A stretch of DNA of 64,000 bases from Paraspadella gotoi (lineage: Eukaryota; Chaetognatha). The notes below the pieces were generated by a model. That model saw only the letters and a program-made list of their open reading frames with translations, ran no database searches and was not told the DNA's origin. Location: assembly GCA_051294375.1 (NCBI GenBank), contig CM119268.1:5569221-5633220 (forward strand), in the 5' to 3' direction. Each line of letters starts with the position of its first letter. Positions within the stretch are counted from its first letter, which is position 1. The position numbers were made by a program, and so were the translations under genes. Shown one piece after another: positions 44,286-56,657 of this stretch.

Positions 44286-44771
44286 CTACCCACCCACACA
44301 TACCCTCACCCCTCCTACACCCCCATCACCCTCTGCCCCCATCCCCTCTCCCCCCCACCGGGTTTTCCGCGGTGGGCGAGAATCCGCGCAAAGTCTAATG
44401 GTAATGAAGAAAAAAGAAAGATTATGCGGGAGACAATGGAGACGAATGAGGGAGAAAGGGAGGGGAGAGGGAGAGGGGGGGAGAGGGGGAATGAGGGTAA
44501 AGGGGGAGAGAGTGGGAGTGAGGGTAGAGGGGGAGAGAGAGAGGGAAAGGGAAGAGGAGGATAAACAGGGGTTTTCAGGAAAGACGTGTCTTAGCGGGGG
44601 ATTGAATATTCTGAGAAAAAAAAAGGACAGAGGTAGAAATATATCATAGTACAGAGAGAGAGAGAGAGAGAGAGAAAGCTGAAAATAGGGACATGTTGGA
44701 ACGACCGGACAATAAACAGAAAACTTTTATAGACGCAGAGAACATCCAGCAACCTTGAAAAACTGTCAAAC

Positions 44772-44840
44772 AGACCGACCGACCGACAGACAGACAGACA
44801 GACAGAAAGACAGACCGACCGACCCACCGACCGACCGACG
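44772..44840. repeat. (GACC/GACA)n tetranucleotide repeat
   Basis: About 17 units of gacc or gaca with minor variants. Confidence 0.95.
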
Positions 44841-45777
44841 AAAGAACAACGTTGAGCTTTCGAAAGATGAAGAATGAATGGGAGATAACACGAAATGTTG
44901 AGAGCAGCTGAGACCCTGAACGACATCGCGGGAACTAGGGTTATGGACCTACATACGGGGTGATTTCTGTAAGAAAATGATTTGTCATATACATACGGGG
45001 TAGAAATAAAGGGGTTCGGGTTCGTGAATTACACATACGGAATGGTAGTAATGAGGAAGATATAAAAACGAGAAACGGCAACTTCAAGGAGTTGCGCCTC
45101 ATTGACTGTTGGAAGGATCTTTTGTTTTCGACGAGTCTCACTTCAAATCTTATTTGCATGTTATTGATAATTTTCGAAATGGAGTCTAAAATATTGATTC
45201 ATTGTGTAAATTTCGAAGCGTTTCTCGTTACAACACGAGCTAACATATGCCTTCCAAATAGAAACTGAATTAAATGTTTATTTCTTGATTTTGATATATT
45301 TTAATAAAAAAAGAACTTACATACAGACACAGACATAGAGAGAAACCTACATTCAAACTCAAGAGTCAAGTTTTTGGTTGTACTAAAATACCGGAAAGGA
45401 AAATTATCTGTTAATTGATCATTGATATTTAAACTGAAATAATGAAATTATTTAACAACCCTTTTTAAGGGTTATTGATTAATTCCCAACGTCGTTTAGG
45501 GGTCAACTTTCTGTAACACCATTCATGATATTTGTTTTAGATAGAAATTGTACAAGTAAGTTAAATCAATGAGTTCAGTTTGAAAACTTTTCACGATTTT
45601 CCTTTTTCTATTTTTTTTCCTTCTTCTTTCTTTTTTTTCTATTTTCTCCAGATTATAAATGAAGATATCTGTCTCAAAACTGGCGATAATTTGTCAGAAG
45701 AGAAAAAGACTAATTCTTTTTTCCTTTTTTATTGTTTCTATTTTTTTTTCTCCCTCACTTTCAACGCTCTCTCTCTC

Positions 45778-45808
<31 letters not shown>

Positions 45809-46198
45809 GAGCCTCGTTATTTTCCCCCATTACCGTTACAGGCGAAAAATAAAAGAAAAAAGAAAAGAAAAAGGGTAGAAAAAAGTAAGTAAACATAAAA
45901 GATAAGTTGGATGATGACGATGAAGTCTAATGAAGCCGAGTCGGCCAAGAAAAACCATCGCTAATCGAGGGATAGAAAAAGTTGCGATGGGTAACTTGTG
46001 TACATTGGCAAAGGTCGTTGTTGTTTATTGCTGTTGGCTGTTCGTCGTCGTCGTCGTCGTCGTCGTTGTTGTTGTTGTTGTTTGTTGATGATGATGATGA
46101 TGGTTTTTGTTTTACAAGCAAAATTTATGAATAAATCTATCGGTTTGTTCTAATAAAAAATTACGAAAAAAAAAATTAAGCCTCTATTTCTCTCTCTC

Positions 46199-47122
46199 NN
46201 NNNNNNNNNNNNNNNNNNNNNNNNNNNNNNNNNNNNNNNNNNNNNNNNNNNNNNNNNNNNNNNNNNNNNNNNNNNNNNNNNNNNNNNNNNNNNNNNNNNN
46301 NNNNNNNNNNNNNNNNNNNNNNNNNNNNNNNNNNNNNNNNNNNNNNNNNNNNNNNNNNNNNNNNNNNNNNNNNNNNNNNNNNNNNNNNNNNNNNNNNNNN
46401 NNNNNNNNNNNNNNNNNNNNNNNNNNNNNNNNNNNNNNNNNNNNNNNNNNNNNNNNNNNNNNNNNNNNNNNNNNNNNNNNNNNNNNNNNNNNNNNNNNNN
46501 NNNNNNNNNNNNNNNNNNNNNNNNNNNNNNNNNNNNNNNNNNNNNNNNNNNNNNNNNNNNNNNNNNNNNNNNNNNNNNNNNNNNNNNNNNNNNNNNNNNN
46601 NNNNNNNNNNNNNNNNNNNNNNNNNNNNNNNNNNNNNNNNNNNNNNNNNNNNNNNNNNNNNNNNNNNNNNNNNNNNNNNNNNNNNNNNNNNNNNNNNNNN
46701 NNNNNNNNNNNNNNNNNNNNNNNNNNNNNNNNNNNNNNNNNNNNNNNNNNNNNNNNNNNNNNNNNNNNNNNNNNNNNNNNNNNNNNNNNNNNNNNNNNNN
46801 NNNNNNNNNNNNNNNNNNNNNNNNNNNNNNNNNNNNNNNNNNNNNNNNNNNNNNNNNNNNNNNNNNNNNNNNNNNNNNNNNNNNNNNNNNNNNNNNNNNN
46901 NNNNNNNNNNNNNNNNNNNNNNNNNNNNNNNNNNNNNNNNNNNNNNNNNNNNNNNNNNNNNNNNNNNNNNNNNNNNNNNNNNNNNNNNNNNNNNNNNNNN
47001 NNNNNNNNNNNNNNNNNNNNNNNNNNNNNNNNNNNNNNNNNNNNNNNNNNNNNNNNNNNNNNNNNNNNNNNNNNNNNNNNNNNNNNNNNNNNNNNNNNNN
47101 NNNNNNNNNNNNNNNNNNNNNN
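46199..47122. other. Assembly gap (924 N) inside (CT)n
   Basis: CT repeats border both sides, so the gap probably spans a long microsatellite or a region bounded by one. Frames drawn across it have no meaning. Confidence 0.95.
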
Positions 47123-47394
47123 CTCTCTCTCTCTCTCTCTCTCATTTTCTTTTTTTCAAATTTTAAAAATGAGGCATGGGATGAAAATAAATTTTTTTCA
47201 ATCAATGTTAATCAAAAACTTCTGCTCCTCCTTTTTCTCCTCCTTCTCTTCCTCCTCCTCCTTCTCATCTATTGTAATGATAACTTGAAAAATAATGACG
47301 ATGAAGACGACGACTACATAATGAGTACATATGTCTCTACTGATTGTTTTGATGACGATAAAAGAAGTTACAATTTATTTCATGAGTGAGAGAG

Positions 47395-47475
47395 TCTTGA
47401 CTTGCAGTTTCCTGCCATTATCTTGTAAAAGAAATGAAGGTAAGGCCTTCCAAAGCCCGTCTAAAGACAGGGAAT
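47395..47475 (+). repeat. Diverged copy of the dispersed ~100 bp repeat
   Basis: Reads cttgcag.ttcctgc, atcttgtaaaag, aaggccttcc and gtctaaagacagg in the same order as 9,515-9,620. Confidence 0.5.
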
Positions 47476-47622
47476 AAACAGCAAATTTAATAATAATTAT
47501 AATAATTTCATAAATGTATCGTTTTTCGTTTTCGTAGTACTAATCTCGTTATTTTTCGTTCAAACGGAGAGACGCGCAGCTTTAACTCGTCATCAGGTGT
47601 TTTCAACAGAGAGGGTCAGACC

Positions 47623-47624
<2 letters not shown>

Positions 47625-47690
<66 letters not shown>
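47625..47690. repeat. (GA)n microsatellite
   Basis: About 30 GA dinucleotides, ending in gacagagacac. Confidence 0.97.
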
Positions 47691-47692
<2 letters not shown>

Positions 47693-47784
47693 CACCCTTC
47701 CCAGATGAGCCCTCCTTTCCGTTTTCGTTACACGCGTTGAGAATTTTTATGTTTCATCGCAGAAATACGTTTTTTTTTAGGTGA

Positions 47785-48020
47785 ATGTCTTTTTGCCTTG
47801 TGTCTTTTTGTTTTCTTTTGCGTTCTTTTGTTTTCTCAAATCTTTTTGTATTTTGTCTTTTTGTTTTTTCTTGTGTCTTTATGTTTTCTCCTGCCGTTTT
47901 TTATTGTCATTTTCTCCTTTTTTTTTGTTTTCCTGTGTTTTTCTTGTCTTTTAATGTTTTTTTTTATCCTGTTTTGTCTTTTCGTTTTTTATCGTATTTT
48001 TTTATTCGTCTTGTGTCGTT
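47785..48020 (+). repeat. T-rich degenerate tandem repeat
   Basis: Variable copies of ttgtctttttgttttct, roughly 22 bp apart. It keeps two frames open with hydrophobic Phe/Leu/Val peptides that resemble membrane segments only because of T-richness. Confidence 0.75.
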
Positions 48021-48404
48021 CGGTTTTTGTTTTGGTTTGATAAGAAATCTTCGTGGTTTAAGAATGATAATTTATTATACAATTCATGTGTCAACGAATC
48101 ATATTTTAGGGAAAATACAGTTTATTTATGCAGTATATTATGATCCCCCATCCATCTAGTNNNNNNNNNNNNNNNNNNNNNNNNNNNNNNNNNNNNNNNN
48201 NNNNNNNNNNNNNNNNNNNNNNNNNNNNNNNNNNNNNNNNNTAGTGTTTTTGCTGGCGGGTTAAGATTTTGATTAATTATAGATAACACTTTTTTTCAGA
48301 TATTAAATCATCGCTTTAAAAGTATCTCGAAAATTGTAAATGTCAAGAAGGCGATTGAGATCGATGACGACGACGACTTAATTGAAAACAGACACAGAAC
48401 TTTT

Positions 48405-48472
48405 CATTTTCATCTTTATGCCTTAACACTTACAGATGTTTTCATCTTTATGCCTTAACACTTACAGATGTT
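48405..48472 (+). repeat. 33-bp direct repeat
   Basis: ttttcatctttatgcctta followed by acacttacagatgt occurs twice, head to tail. Confidence 0.95.
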
Positions 48473-48641
48473 TCTATTCTACCCTAATTCCCTAATTCCT
48501 TTCTCTTTTTTTTTTCGTTGAACAGTAAAGGCGGGCAATGAAACACAGTCTGTCTCGAAAATGTCTATCGGTTCGTCTGTCTTTATATGAAATATATTTT
48601 TCTGCATGTACAAATTTATGTGTATATAATGCATGTAATCA

Positions 48642-49609
48642 NNNNNNNNNNNNNNNNNNNNNNNNNNNNNNNNNNNNNNNNNNNNNNNNNNNNNNNNNNN
48701 NNNNNNNNNNNNNNNNNNNNNNNNNNNNNNNNNNNNNNNNNNNNNNNNNNNNNNNNNNNNNNNNNNNNNNNNNNNNNNNNNNNNNNNNNNNNNNNNNNNN
48801 NNNNNNNNNNNNNNNNNNNNNNNNNNNNNNNNNNNNNNNNNNNNNNNNNNNNNNNNNNNNNNNNNNNNNNNNNNNNNNNNNNNNNNNNNNNNNNNNNNNN
48901 NNNNNNNNNNNNNNNNNNNNNNNNNNNNNNNNNNNNNNNNNNNNNNNNNNNNNNNNNNNNNNNNNNNNNNNNNNNNNNNNNNNNNNNNNNNNNNNNNNNN
49001 NNNNNNNNNNNNNNNNNNNNNNNNNNNNNNNNNNNNNNNNNNNNNNNNNNNNNNNNNNNNNNNNNNNNNNNNNNNNNNNNNNNNNNNNNNNNNNNNNNNN
49101 NNNNNNNNNNNNNNNNNNNNNNNNNNNNNNNNNNNNNNNNNNNNNNNNNNNNNNNNNNNNNNNNNNNNNNNNNNNNNNNNNNNNNNNNNNNNNNNNNNNN
49201 NNNNNNNNNNNNNNNNNNNNNNNNNNNNNNNNNNNNNNNNNNNNNNNNNNNNNNNNNNNNNNNNNNNNNNNNNNNNNNNNNNNNNNNNNNNNNNNNNNNN
49301 NNNNNNNNNNNNNNNNNNNNNNNNNNNNNNNNNNNNNNNNNNNNNNNNNNNNNNNNNNNNNNNNNNNNNNNNNNNNNNNNNNNNNNNNNNNNNNNNNNNN
49401 NNNNNNNNNNNNNNNNNNNNNNNNNNNNNNNNNNNNNNNNNNNNNNNNNNNNNNNNNNNNNNNNNNNNNNNNNNNNNNNNNNNNNNNNNNNNNNNNNNNN
49501 NNNNNNNNNNNNNNNNNNNNNNNNNNNNNNNNNNNNNNNNNNNNNNNNNNNNNNNNNNNNNNNNNNNNNNNNNNNNNNNNNNNNNNNNNNNNNNNNNNNN
49601 NNNNNNNNN
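48642..49609. other. Assembly gap (968 N)
   Basis: The sequence that follows (taaaggcaaacattgttctc) is the same as that following the 25-N gap at 51,214-51,238. Confidence 0.95.
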
Positions 49610-49792
49610 TAAAGGCAAACATTGTTCTCCCCCACCAAATTTCTATAACAAAAAAATCACATCGCACTCTTATTGTCCTCATAATCCTTCCCCGAAAAAA
49701 AAAAAAAAAACCCTCTCCAATTCGAAAAAAAAAAACGTACACAAGTAGGGCAGAGTATTGACACGATTTTCAAACTCACAGCTATAAAGACA

Positions 49793-49892
49793 CGTCACAC
49801 GTGACTCAGGTGACAGTAAGACGCGTCACGTAACGCGGTTTACATTGAAACGCGTCACGTGACTTAGTTTACAGTGAGTTACGTCACGTGAC
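49793..49892. repeat. ~29 bp tandem repeat with GTCACGTGAC palindromes
   Basis: Four copies at 49,793, 49,822, 49,851 and 49,881 of cgcgtcacgtgac or a one-base variant. Two are perfect GTCACGTGAC palindromes; the others read gtcacacgtgac and gtcacgtaac. CACGTG is the E-box core bound by bHLH-zip factors; whether it acts here is unknown. Confidence 0.8.
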
Positions 49893-50379
49893 TTACGCCC
49901 GTCTTTAGTTTTCACATCTTTGTCTCACTTTTCACTTCACCATATTTTTCCTCTCTCCTTTTCTTTGTCTTTACTTTCCTTCTTGTTCTCTTTTTTTCCC
50001 TTTTTTTTCGGTGTCAACTCGTGAGACATTTTTATTTCTGTCGGACGAAGCCTCTTTCTCTTTTCGCCGGATCACCCAATTTTTCTCTCTCACTCGCTCT
50101 CACTCGCACTCAACCAGCTCTCACTCTTTGTTCCTCTATCTCTATCAAACTTTCACTCTCTCTCACTCATGTTTAAATCCTCGACCAAATATCATACGTG
50201 TAATATCGCAATTCACAGTGTGAATTTTCAGCACAGATTACTAGATTTTTTGCCTCCTAATCCACCTACTACCAAGTTTAGCTCCTCTACTAACTTTGCT
50301 CTCCCTCTGACTCCGCTTCGCATTCGCGCGACGTTACTTTGTACCTCCTTTACATGCTCCACTCCCCTTCCACTACATT

Positions 50380-51045
50380 CACTCCATCACCCCCTTTCGC
50401 TCTTCCTCTTCCACTTCCCTTCCACCCCATCAACTCCATCACCCNNNNNNNNNNNNNNNNNNNNNNNNNNNNNNNNNNNNNNNNNNNNNNNNNNNNNNNN
50501 NNNNNNNNNNNNNNNNNNNNNNNNNNNNNNNNNNNNNNNNNNNNNNNNNNNNNNNNNNNNNNNNNNNNNNNNNNNNNNNNNNNNNNNNNNNNNNNNNNNN
50601 NNNNNNNNNNNNNNNNNNNNNNNNNNNNNNNNNNNNNNNNNNNNNNNNNNNNNNNNNNNNNNNNNNNNNNNNNCATCATCTCCATCACCCCTTTCGCTCC
50701 TCCTCTTCCACTCCCCTTCCACTCCATCATCTCCATCACCCCTTTCGCTCCTCCTCTTCCANNNNNNNNNNNNNNNNNNNNNNNNNNNNNNNNNNNNNNN
50801 NNNNNNNNNNNNNNNNNNNNNNNNNNNNNNNNNNNNNNNNNNNNNNNNNNNNNNNNNNNNNNNNNNNNNNNNNNNNNNNNNNNNNNNNNNNNNNNNNNNN
50901 NNNNNNNNNNNNNNNNNNNNNNNNNNNNNNNNNNNNNNNNNNNNNNNNNNNNNNNNNNNNNNNNNNNNNNNTTCCACTCCCCTTCCACTCCATCAACTCC
51001 ATCACCCCTTTCGCTCCTCCTCTTCCACTCCGGATCGACCCCATA
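50380..51045 (+). repeat. ~51 bp C/T-rich minisatellite, interrupted by two gaps
   Basis: Units contain ccccttccactccatca, ctccatcacccctttcgc and tcctcctcttccact. Pro/Ser/Leu-rich frames through it are repeat artefacts. Gaps at 50,445-50,673 and 50,762-50,971 are probably unresolved copies. Confidence 0.9.
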
Positions 51046-51238
51046 ATTTCTTCCACCAATTTTCGCAGCTGGCCTTTGTCTCGGCGCGTTGGGAGGAGCC
51101 GTCTGAGCCGATGGAAAGGGTTAGGCCTCTCGGGGGGTGAAGAGAGGCCAGGACGCGGGAAATAGAGGCCAACGGATAAAAAAGAGGCCAATCGAATCAA
51201 AAGAACCCAATTCNNNNNNNNNNNNNNNNNNNNNNNNN

Positions 51239-52905
51239 TAAAGGCAAACATTGTTCTCCCCCACCAAATTTCTATAACAAAAAAATCACATCGCACTCTT
51301 ATTGTCCTCATAATCCTTCCCCGAAAAAAAAAAAAAAAACCCTCTCCAATTCGAAAAAAAAAAACGTACACAAGTAGGGCAGAGTATTGACACGATTTTC
51401 AAACTCACAGCTATAAAGACACGTCACACGTGACTCAGGTACAGTAAGATCGCCGTACGTAACGCGGTTTACATTGAATACGCGTCACCGTGACTTAGTT
51501 TACACGTGGAGTAGCTCACGTCGTCGACGTTAACGCTCGTCTTTAGTTTCACATACTTTAACTTGTACTCACTTTCACTTTCACCATAACAAATTTTTCC
51601 TCTCTCCTTGTTCTTTGTCTTTACTTCCTTCTTGTTCCTTTTTTCCCTTTTTTAAATTTATCGCGTGTCAACTCGTTGAGACATTTTTTATTTCGTGGAC
51701 GAAGCCCTCTTTCTCTTTTCGGGGCCGGTGATTCGTGTCACCCATTTTTATTCTCTCTCCACTCGCTCTCACTCAGCACTCAAACCAGCTCTCACTCTTT
51801 TCTGTTCCTCTATCTCTATCAAACTATTCAACTCTCTCTCACTCGATTGTAATCCTCGACCAGAATATCATATCGTGTAATATCGCAAATCACAGGTTGT
51901 GAATTATTCAGCACAGGATACGTAGTTTTTTGCTCCTAATACCAGCTCGACCTTGACTACCGAAGAGCTCCTCTACTAAACTTTGCTTCTCCCTTGACTC
52001 CGTCTCTTGCGCATTCGCATGCGACGCTTACTTTGTAACCTCCTTTACATTTGCTCCACTTTCCCTTTCCACTACATTATCACTGCCATACCCCCTTTCG
52101 CTCTCTCCTCTTCCACTTCCCTTCCACCCATCAACTCCCATTTCACCCCGTTTTCGCTCACTCTCTTCGACTCCCTCCACCCCATCACTCATCACCTTCG
52201 CATCTTCCTCGTGTCCATAGTCCTTCACGCCCATCAACTCCGATCACCCCCCTTCTCCTCGCTCACCTCCTCTTCCACTCCCTTCCACTCATTCATCTCC
52301 ATCACCCCTGCTCCTCCCTCTTCCACCTCCCCTTCCACTCCGATCAACTCCATCACCCCTTTCCGTCCTCCTCTTCCACTCCCCTTCCACTCCCCATCAT
52401 CTCCATCACCCCTTTTGCTCCTCCTCTTCGCACTCCCCTATCCACCCCATCACCTGCAATCACCCTTTCGCTCTCCCTCTTTCACTTCCCTTCCACTCCC
52501 TTCATCTCCATTCACCCCTTTTTCGCTCCTGCCTCTTCCACTCCGCCTTCCACTCCATCAATCTCCATCAACCCGCTTTTCGCTCCTCCTCTTCCACTCC
52601 CTTCCACTCCATCATCTCCATTCACCCTTTCGCTCCTCCACTTCCACTCCCCCTTCCACTCCATCAACTCCATCACCCCTTTTCGCTCCTCCTCTTCCAC
52701 TCCGGAATCGACCCCATAATTTCTTTCCACCAATTTCGCAAGCTGGCCTTTTTTTGTCGGCGCGTTGGGAGGAGCCTCGTTCTGAGCCGATTCTGGAAAG
52801 GGCGTTAGGGCCCTCTCGGATTGGGTGTGACAGAGACCAGGGGACGCGGGAAATATAGGCCAACGGATAAAAAAGATGCCAATCGAAATCAAAAGAACCA
52901 ATTTC
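51239..52905 (+). repeat. Direct duplication, copy 2 (progressively noisier)
   Basis: Identical to copy 1 for about 180 bases after the gap, then shows frequent single-base insertions and deletions to its end. It has no N within the minisatellite, so it may be the only read-through of that array. Confidence 0.92.
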
Positions 52906-52984
52906 TTTCCTAAAAAAAGAGACTGTAGGTTGGTTGGAGGAAAGGGGATCATTTCCCAGAATCCCACATTTTATCTTAAAATTT

Positions 52985-53285
52985 GTGAATTAAGATAGTT
53001 TAATTAAATAAAGATTAGGATAGGGTTAGGATTAAAGTCATGGATTAGGGTTTAAGAGAAATTAACTGAGACAAAAGTAAGTAAGGTTACGGAGGGATTA
53101 GTTAAGAGTGGACATTGTGATTTAGGTTATCATGAGCAGGTGTTTCGGATTGTGTTATGGGAATTAAAATTTAGCTGCGTTAGATATTAGTGCCGTCTTA
53201 AAAATTTTAGGCCCAATCAGGGTTAAGTTTTATGGTGTGCAATGGATAAGTTAAGATTAGGTTAGATATTGGTTTATAAGTTTAA
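52985..53285 (+). repeat. Degenerate TTAGG/TTAGGG-like DNA
   Basis: Repeated attagg, gggttagg, attagggttt and taggttagat within A/T-rich sequence; the strand is opposite to that of the CCTAA-type arrays at 42,760-43,690. Confidence 0.5.
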
Positions 53286-53834
53286 AAATATTTTTAGGTT
53301 TAAATATAAGGTTAAATAAAAAGACTCGAGGCAGTAAAACATTGAAAGAAGGGCGGCCAGTCTTGGCTAAAGAAAAGAAGAGAGGCCAATAAAAACAATG
53401 AAAGAAGGGAGGCCAGTGACGGCCAAAAGAAAGAAGAGCGGCCAGGTTGACGTCGGCGGAGAAATGGAAGGAAAGAGACGAAAAACTAGTTCGCTTAGAT
53501 GTCGCCGTCAAATTGAGCGAAAAAGAAAAAGAAAACAAAAGGGAAGGAAACGCGAACGTAAAGAGAAGCGAGAAAGAAAGACGACCAGAAAAGAAAGAAA
53601 CAATTTTACTTAAAAAGAAAGAGAAACGGAAATAAAGATGCGTACAACTCTACACATGGTGGTGAAATTTAAAATAGTTAGGTTAGAGGGGGAAAAAACA
53701 CCAGTTATATTGTTTTATATATAAAAAAAATATTAAAAGAAGAAAAGGTTGAATTAGTTTCTGTAACGAATTTATTTATAAAAAAAAAAAAAACACAATT
53801 TAAGGAAGACACACTTCCCATTCTTTCTTTTTTT

Positions 53835-53892
53835 TTTCTCTTCTCTCTCTCTCTCTCTTCTCTCTCTCTACTCTCTCTCTCTCTTTCTCTTA
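53835..53892. repeat. (CT)n-rich tract
   Basis: Interrupted CT repeats. Confidence 0.9.
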
Positions 53893-54019
53893 ACATAGAT
53901 TTAGTCCTCTCGGCCTGAAAATGAACCATAGCGGTCTCTATTTCTCGACTCGAACCCAAATTTGTGGAGTTGACGCTGGCGAGGAGTATATGAATGGAGG
54001 AGAATGCCCTCTCTCAACC

Positions 54020-54252
54020 TCTCTTTCTCTCTGCTCTCTGCGTGCTCTCTCTCTTTCTCTCTCTCTCTCTCTCCTCCTCTTTCTCTCTCCTCTCTTTCTT
54101 TTTCAATTATTCCTTAATTTTTCTTATTCGTTGTTATTTTTAGAAGATTTTTCCAGGCTTTTTGTATTTTTCGCAAAACTCGATGAACAACTCTCTCTCT
54201 CTCTCTCTCTCCTCTCTCACTCTCTCTCTCTCTCTCTCTCTCTCCCTCTCCC

Positions 54253-54345
<93 letters not shown>

Positions 54346-54456
54346 ATCTCTCTCTCTCTGCTCTCTCTTCTCCCTCTCTCTCTCTCTCTCTCCCTCTCTC
54401 TCTTCTCTCTCTCTCTCTCTCTCTCCTCTTTCCTCTCTCTCTCTTTCTCTCTCTCT

Positions 54457-54487
<31 letters not shown>

Positions 54488-54515
54488 CCTCTCTCTCTCT
54501 CTCTCCAGCCCTCTT
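54020..54515. repeat. Long interrupted (CT)n tract
   Basis: Nearly 500 bases, mostly CT dinucleotides with C- or T-insertions, split by a short T-rich unique segment at 54,100-54,185. Confidence 0.95.
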
Positions 54516-54866
54516 TCTCTTTAATAAAGACTTTATAGTATCCCAGAGAGATTTTCTAAACTTACGAGAGAATTACTCTCAAGGTCCTCTGGACTCTTAT
54601 TCCTTCCTCCCTTTTTCCTCCTCCTCCTCTTCCTCCTCCTTTTCCTCCTTTTTTCTATTCAATACTTCTTGCCCGGAGGAGTTAGAGAGAGAAGGAGACG
54701 AGCAGAGAGGATGAGACGACGACGAGGAGAGAGGAGGATTGAGATGAGAGATGAGAGAGAGACGGAGGTGAAGAGAGAGAGGCGAAAGTGAGAAAGAGAA
54801 GAGGAGGCTACAGAAAGGGACGTGAGGAGTCGCGAGTGAGATGAAAGTAAGTAAAGATAGAAGAAA

Positions 54867-54869
<3 letters not shown>

Positions 54870-54910
<41 letters not shown>

Positions 54911-54962
54911 AGAGAGAGAGAGAGAGATAGAGAGACAGAGACAGAGACAGAGAGAGAGAGAT
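54870..54962. repeat. (GA)n microsatellite
   Basis: Interrupted GA repeats ending in (GAGACA)n. Confidence 0.95.
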
Positions 54963-55146
54963 CGGGAAGAAAGACCGGCTTCTTTGTTTACAAACGGAAA
55001 GGATTTAGGGAGCGAGAGGATATAGTGTCTCTCTCTTTCTCTCTCTCCCTCTCTAACCCTCCCTATCTCTCTCTCTCTGCCCCATTCTTTCATGGGTTTC
55101 CGGTTCATGATTACCAACGACACTCAATCAACTCTATCGCTTTTTT

Positions 55147-55169
55147 GTCGTCTATCGTCGTCGTCATTT

Positions 55170-55200
<31 letters not shown>

Positions 55201-55235
55201 TATCATTGTTATCGTCCTCTCTGTCGTCGTTGTCA
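55147..55235. repeat. (GTC)n trinucleotide repeat
   Basis: About 13 consecutive cgt/gtc triplets at 55,170-55,200 with looser copies either side; a similar shorter run lies at 55,577-55,635. Confidence 0.95.
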
Positions 55236-56256
55236 TTTATCGTTGTCGACATTAATGTCATTTTAAATACATTTTCATTATTCACCTAACATTGTCATCA
55301 ACTACATTGTTGTTCTATTTTCATTATTTACTGTATTTCTTTTTTTATTGTCATCATTCATTATAATTCAATCTTACATNNNNNNNNNNNNNNNNNNNNN
55401 NNNNTATTGTCATCATTAATTTTAAATGTTGCTGTTTTTTTTTTTTAATTTTCTGTTTTCTAATCATCAATGTTTCATTTTGCGCGAATCGTCCATTATT
55501 CTTAACTTTTTATAAGAGTAAGCTTTAAGTATTATTCTTATTAATTTTCGTTTAGAATAGTATTGTCTGTTACCTTGCGTCGTCGTCGTCGCTGGTCCGT
55601 CATCGTCGTTATGTCATCGTCGTCATCATCATCGTACGTTTTCCTTTGTCTTAACATTTTAGTGTCGGCTGGTAATCGAATGATGAGTGTAAATGCTTCC
55701 TATCGTCGTGCGTGTATGTACGCTTCGTCATCTCGTCTCTTAATCGATTGTATATGAACATAAGATCGTAAAGAATAACCTGTGTTGTAATCAATATTAA
55801 GAATCCTGTAGTATAGTTTCATTTAATTTAAGAATATATTTTAATACATGTTATTGTCTGATAAAGATCAGGATCTTAAATTCAAGTCGATCTCTTAAAT
55901 AAGCATTCGCTGTAATATGTTGTTGAAACTGATCATGTATATTATACTGTTATAAGTAAAATATAGATTGTATTCGTCGTCGTCATCTTCGTCGCTATAA
56001 TAAATCGGAAAATACCTGTGTAGTTTCAATTAAAATACCTGTGTAGTTTCATTTAATTAAGTTGTCTTTAAAATTCAGCTTAAATCAAGCGATCCTTAAA
56101 TTAGCATCGCTGTAAAATTTGGTTTGAAATGATTTACTGTTTAATAAAAAAATTGTTGTGTTTGTTGATGATATTGAATCCGTTAGCTCCGGAGATGACT
56201 GTCAGAGATATGATCTATAAATAGTACTATTATTGACTCTCTCTCTCTCTCTCTCT

Positions 56257-56657
56257 NNNNNNNNNNNNNNNNNNNNNNNNNNNNNNNNNNNNNNNNNNNN
56301 NNNNNNNNNNNNNNNNNNNNNNNNNNNNNNNNNNNNNNNNNNNNNNNNNNNNNNNNNNNNNNNNNNNNNNNNNNNNNNNNNNNNNNNNNNNNNNNNNNNN
56401 NNNNNNNNNNNNNNNNNNNNNNNNNNNNNNNNNNNNNNNNNNNNNNNNNNNNNNNNNNNNNNNNNNNNNNNNNNNNNNNNNNNNNNNNNNNNNNNNNNNN
56501 NNNNNNNNNNNNNNNNNNNNNNNNNNNNNNNNNNNNNNNNNNNNNNNNNNNNNNNNNNNNNNNNNNNNNNNNNNNNNNNNNNNNNNNNNNNNNNNNNNNN
56601 NNNNNNNNNNNNNNNNNNNNNNNNNNNNNNNNNNNNNNNNNNNNNNNNNNNNNNNNN
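56257..56657. other. Assembly gap (401 N) beside (CT)n
   Basis: The left edge is (CT)n; the right edge is poly-A. Confidence 0.95.

Larger units (their letters stand above)
49610..51213 (+). repeat. Direct duplication, copy 1
   Basis: Repeated at 51,239-52,905 in the same order: a shared unique start, the CACGTG repeats, the acttgctctcactcg region, the Pro-coding minisatellite and the ggccaacggataaaaaaga end. Two gaps interrupt the minisatellite. Confidence 0.92.

Noticed and set aside
47785-48159. 124-codon hydrophobic frame
   Set aside because: It tracks a degenerate T-rich tandem repeat, so Phe/Leu/Val content is a composition effect.
50169-52858. Long Pro/Ser-rich frames (323 and 283 codons)
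   Set aside because: They cross N gaps or a C/T minisatellite whose unit leaves frames open; no start context or domain.
53398-53635. Lys/Arg-rich frames of about 60-70 codons
   Set aside because: Basic low-complexity peptide from A/G-rich DNA with GGCC repeats; no family match and no splice context.
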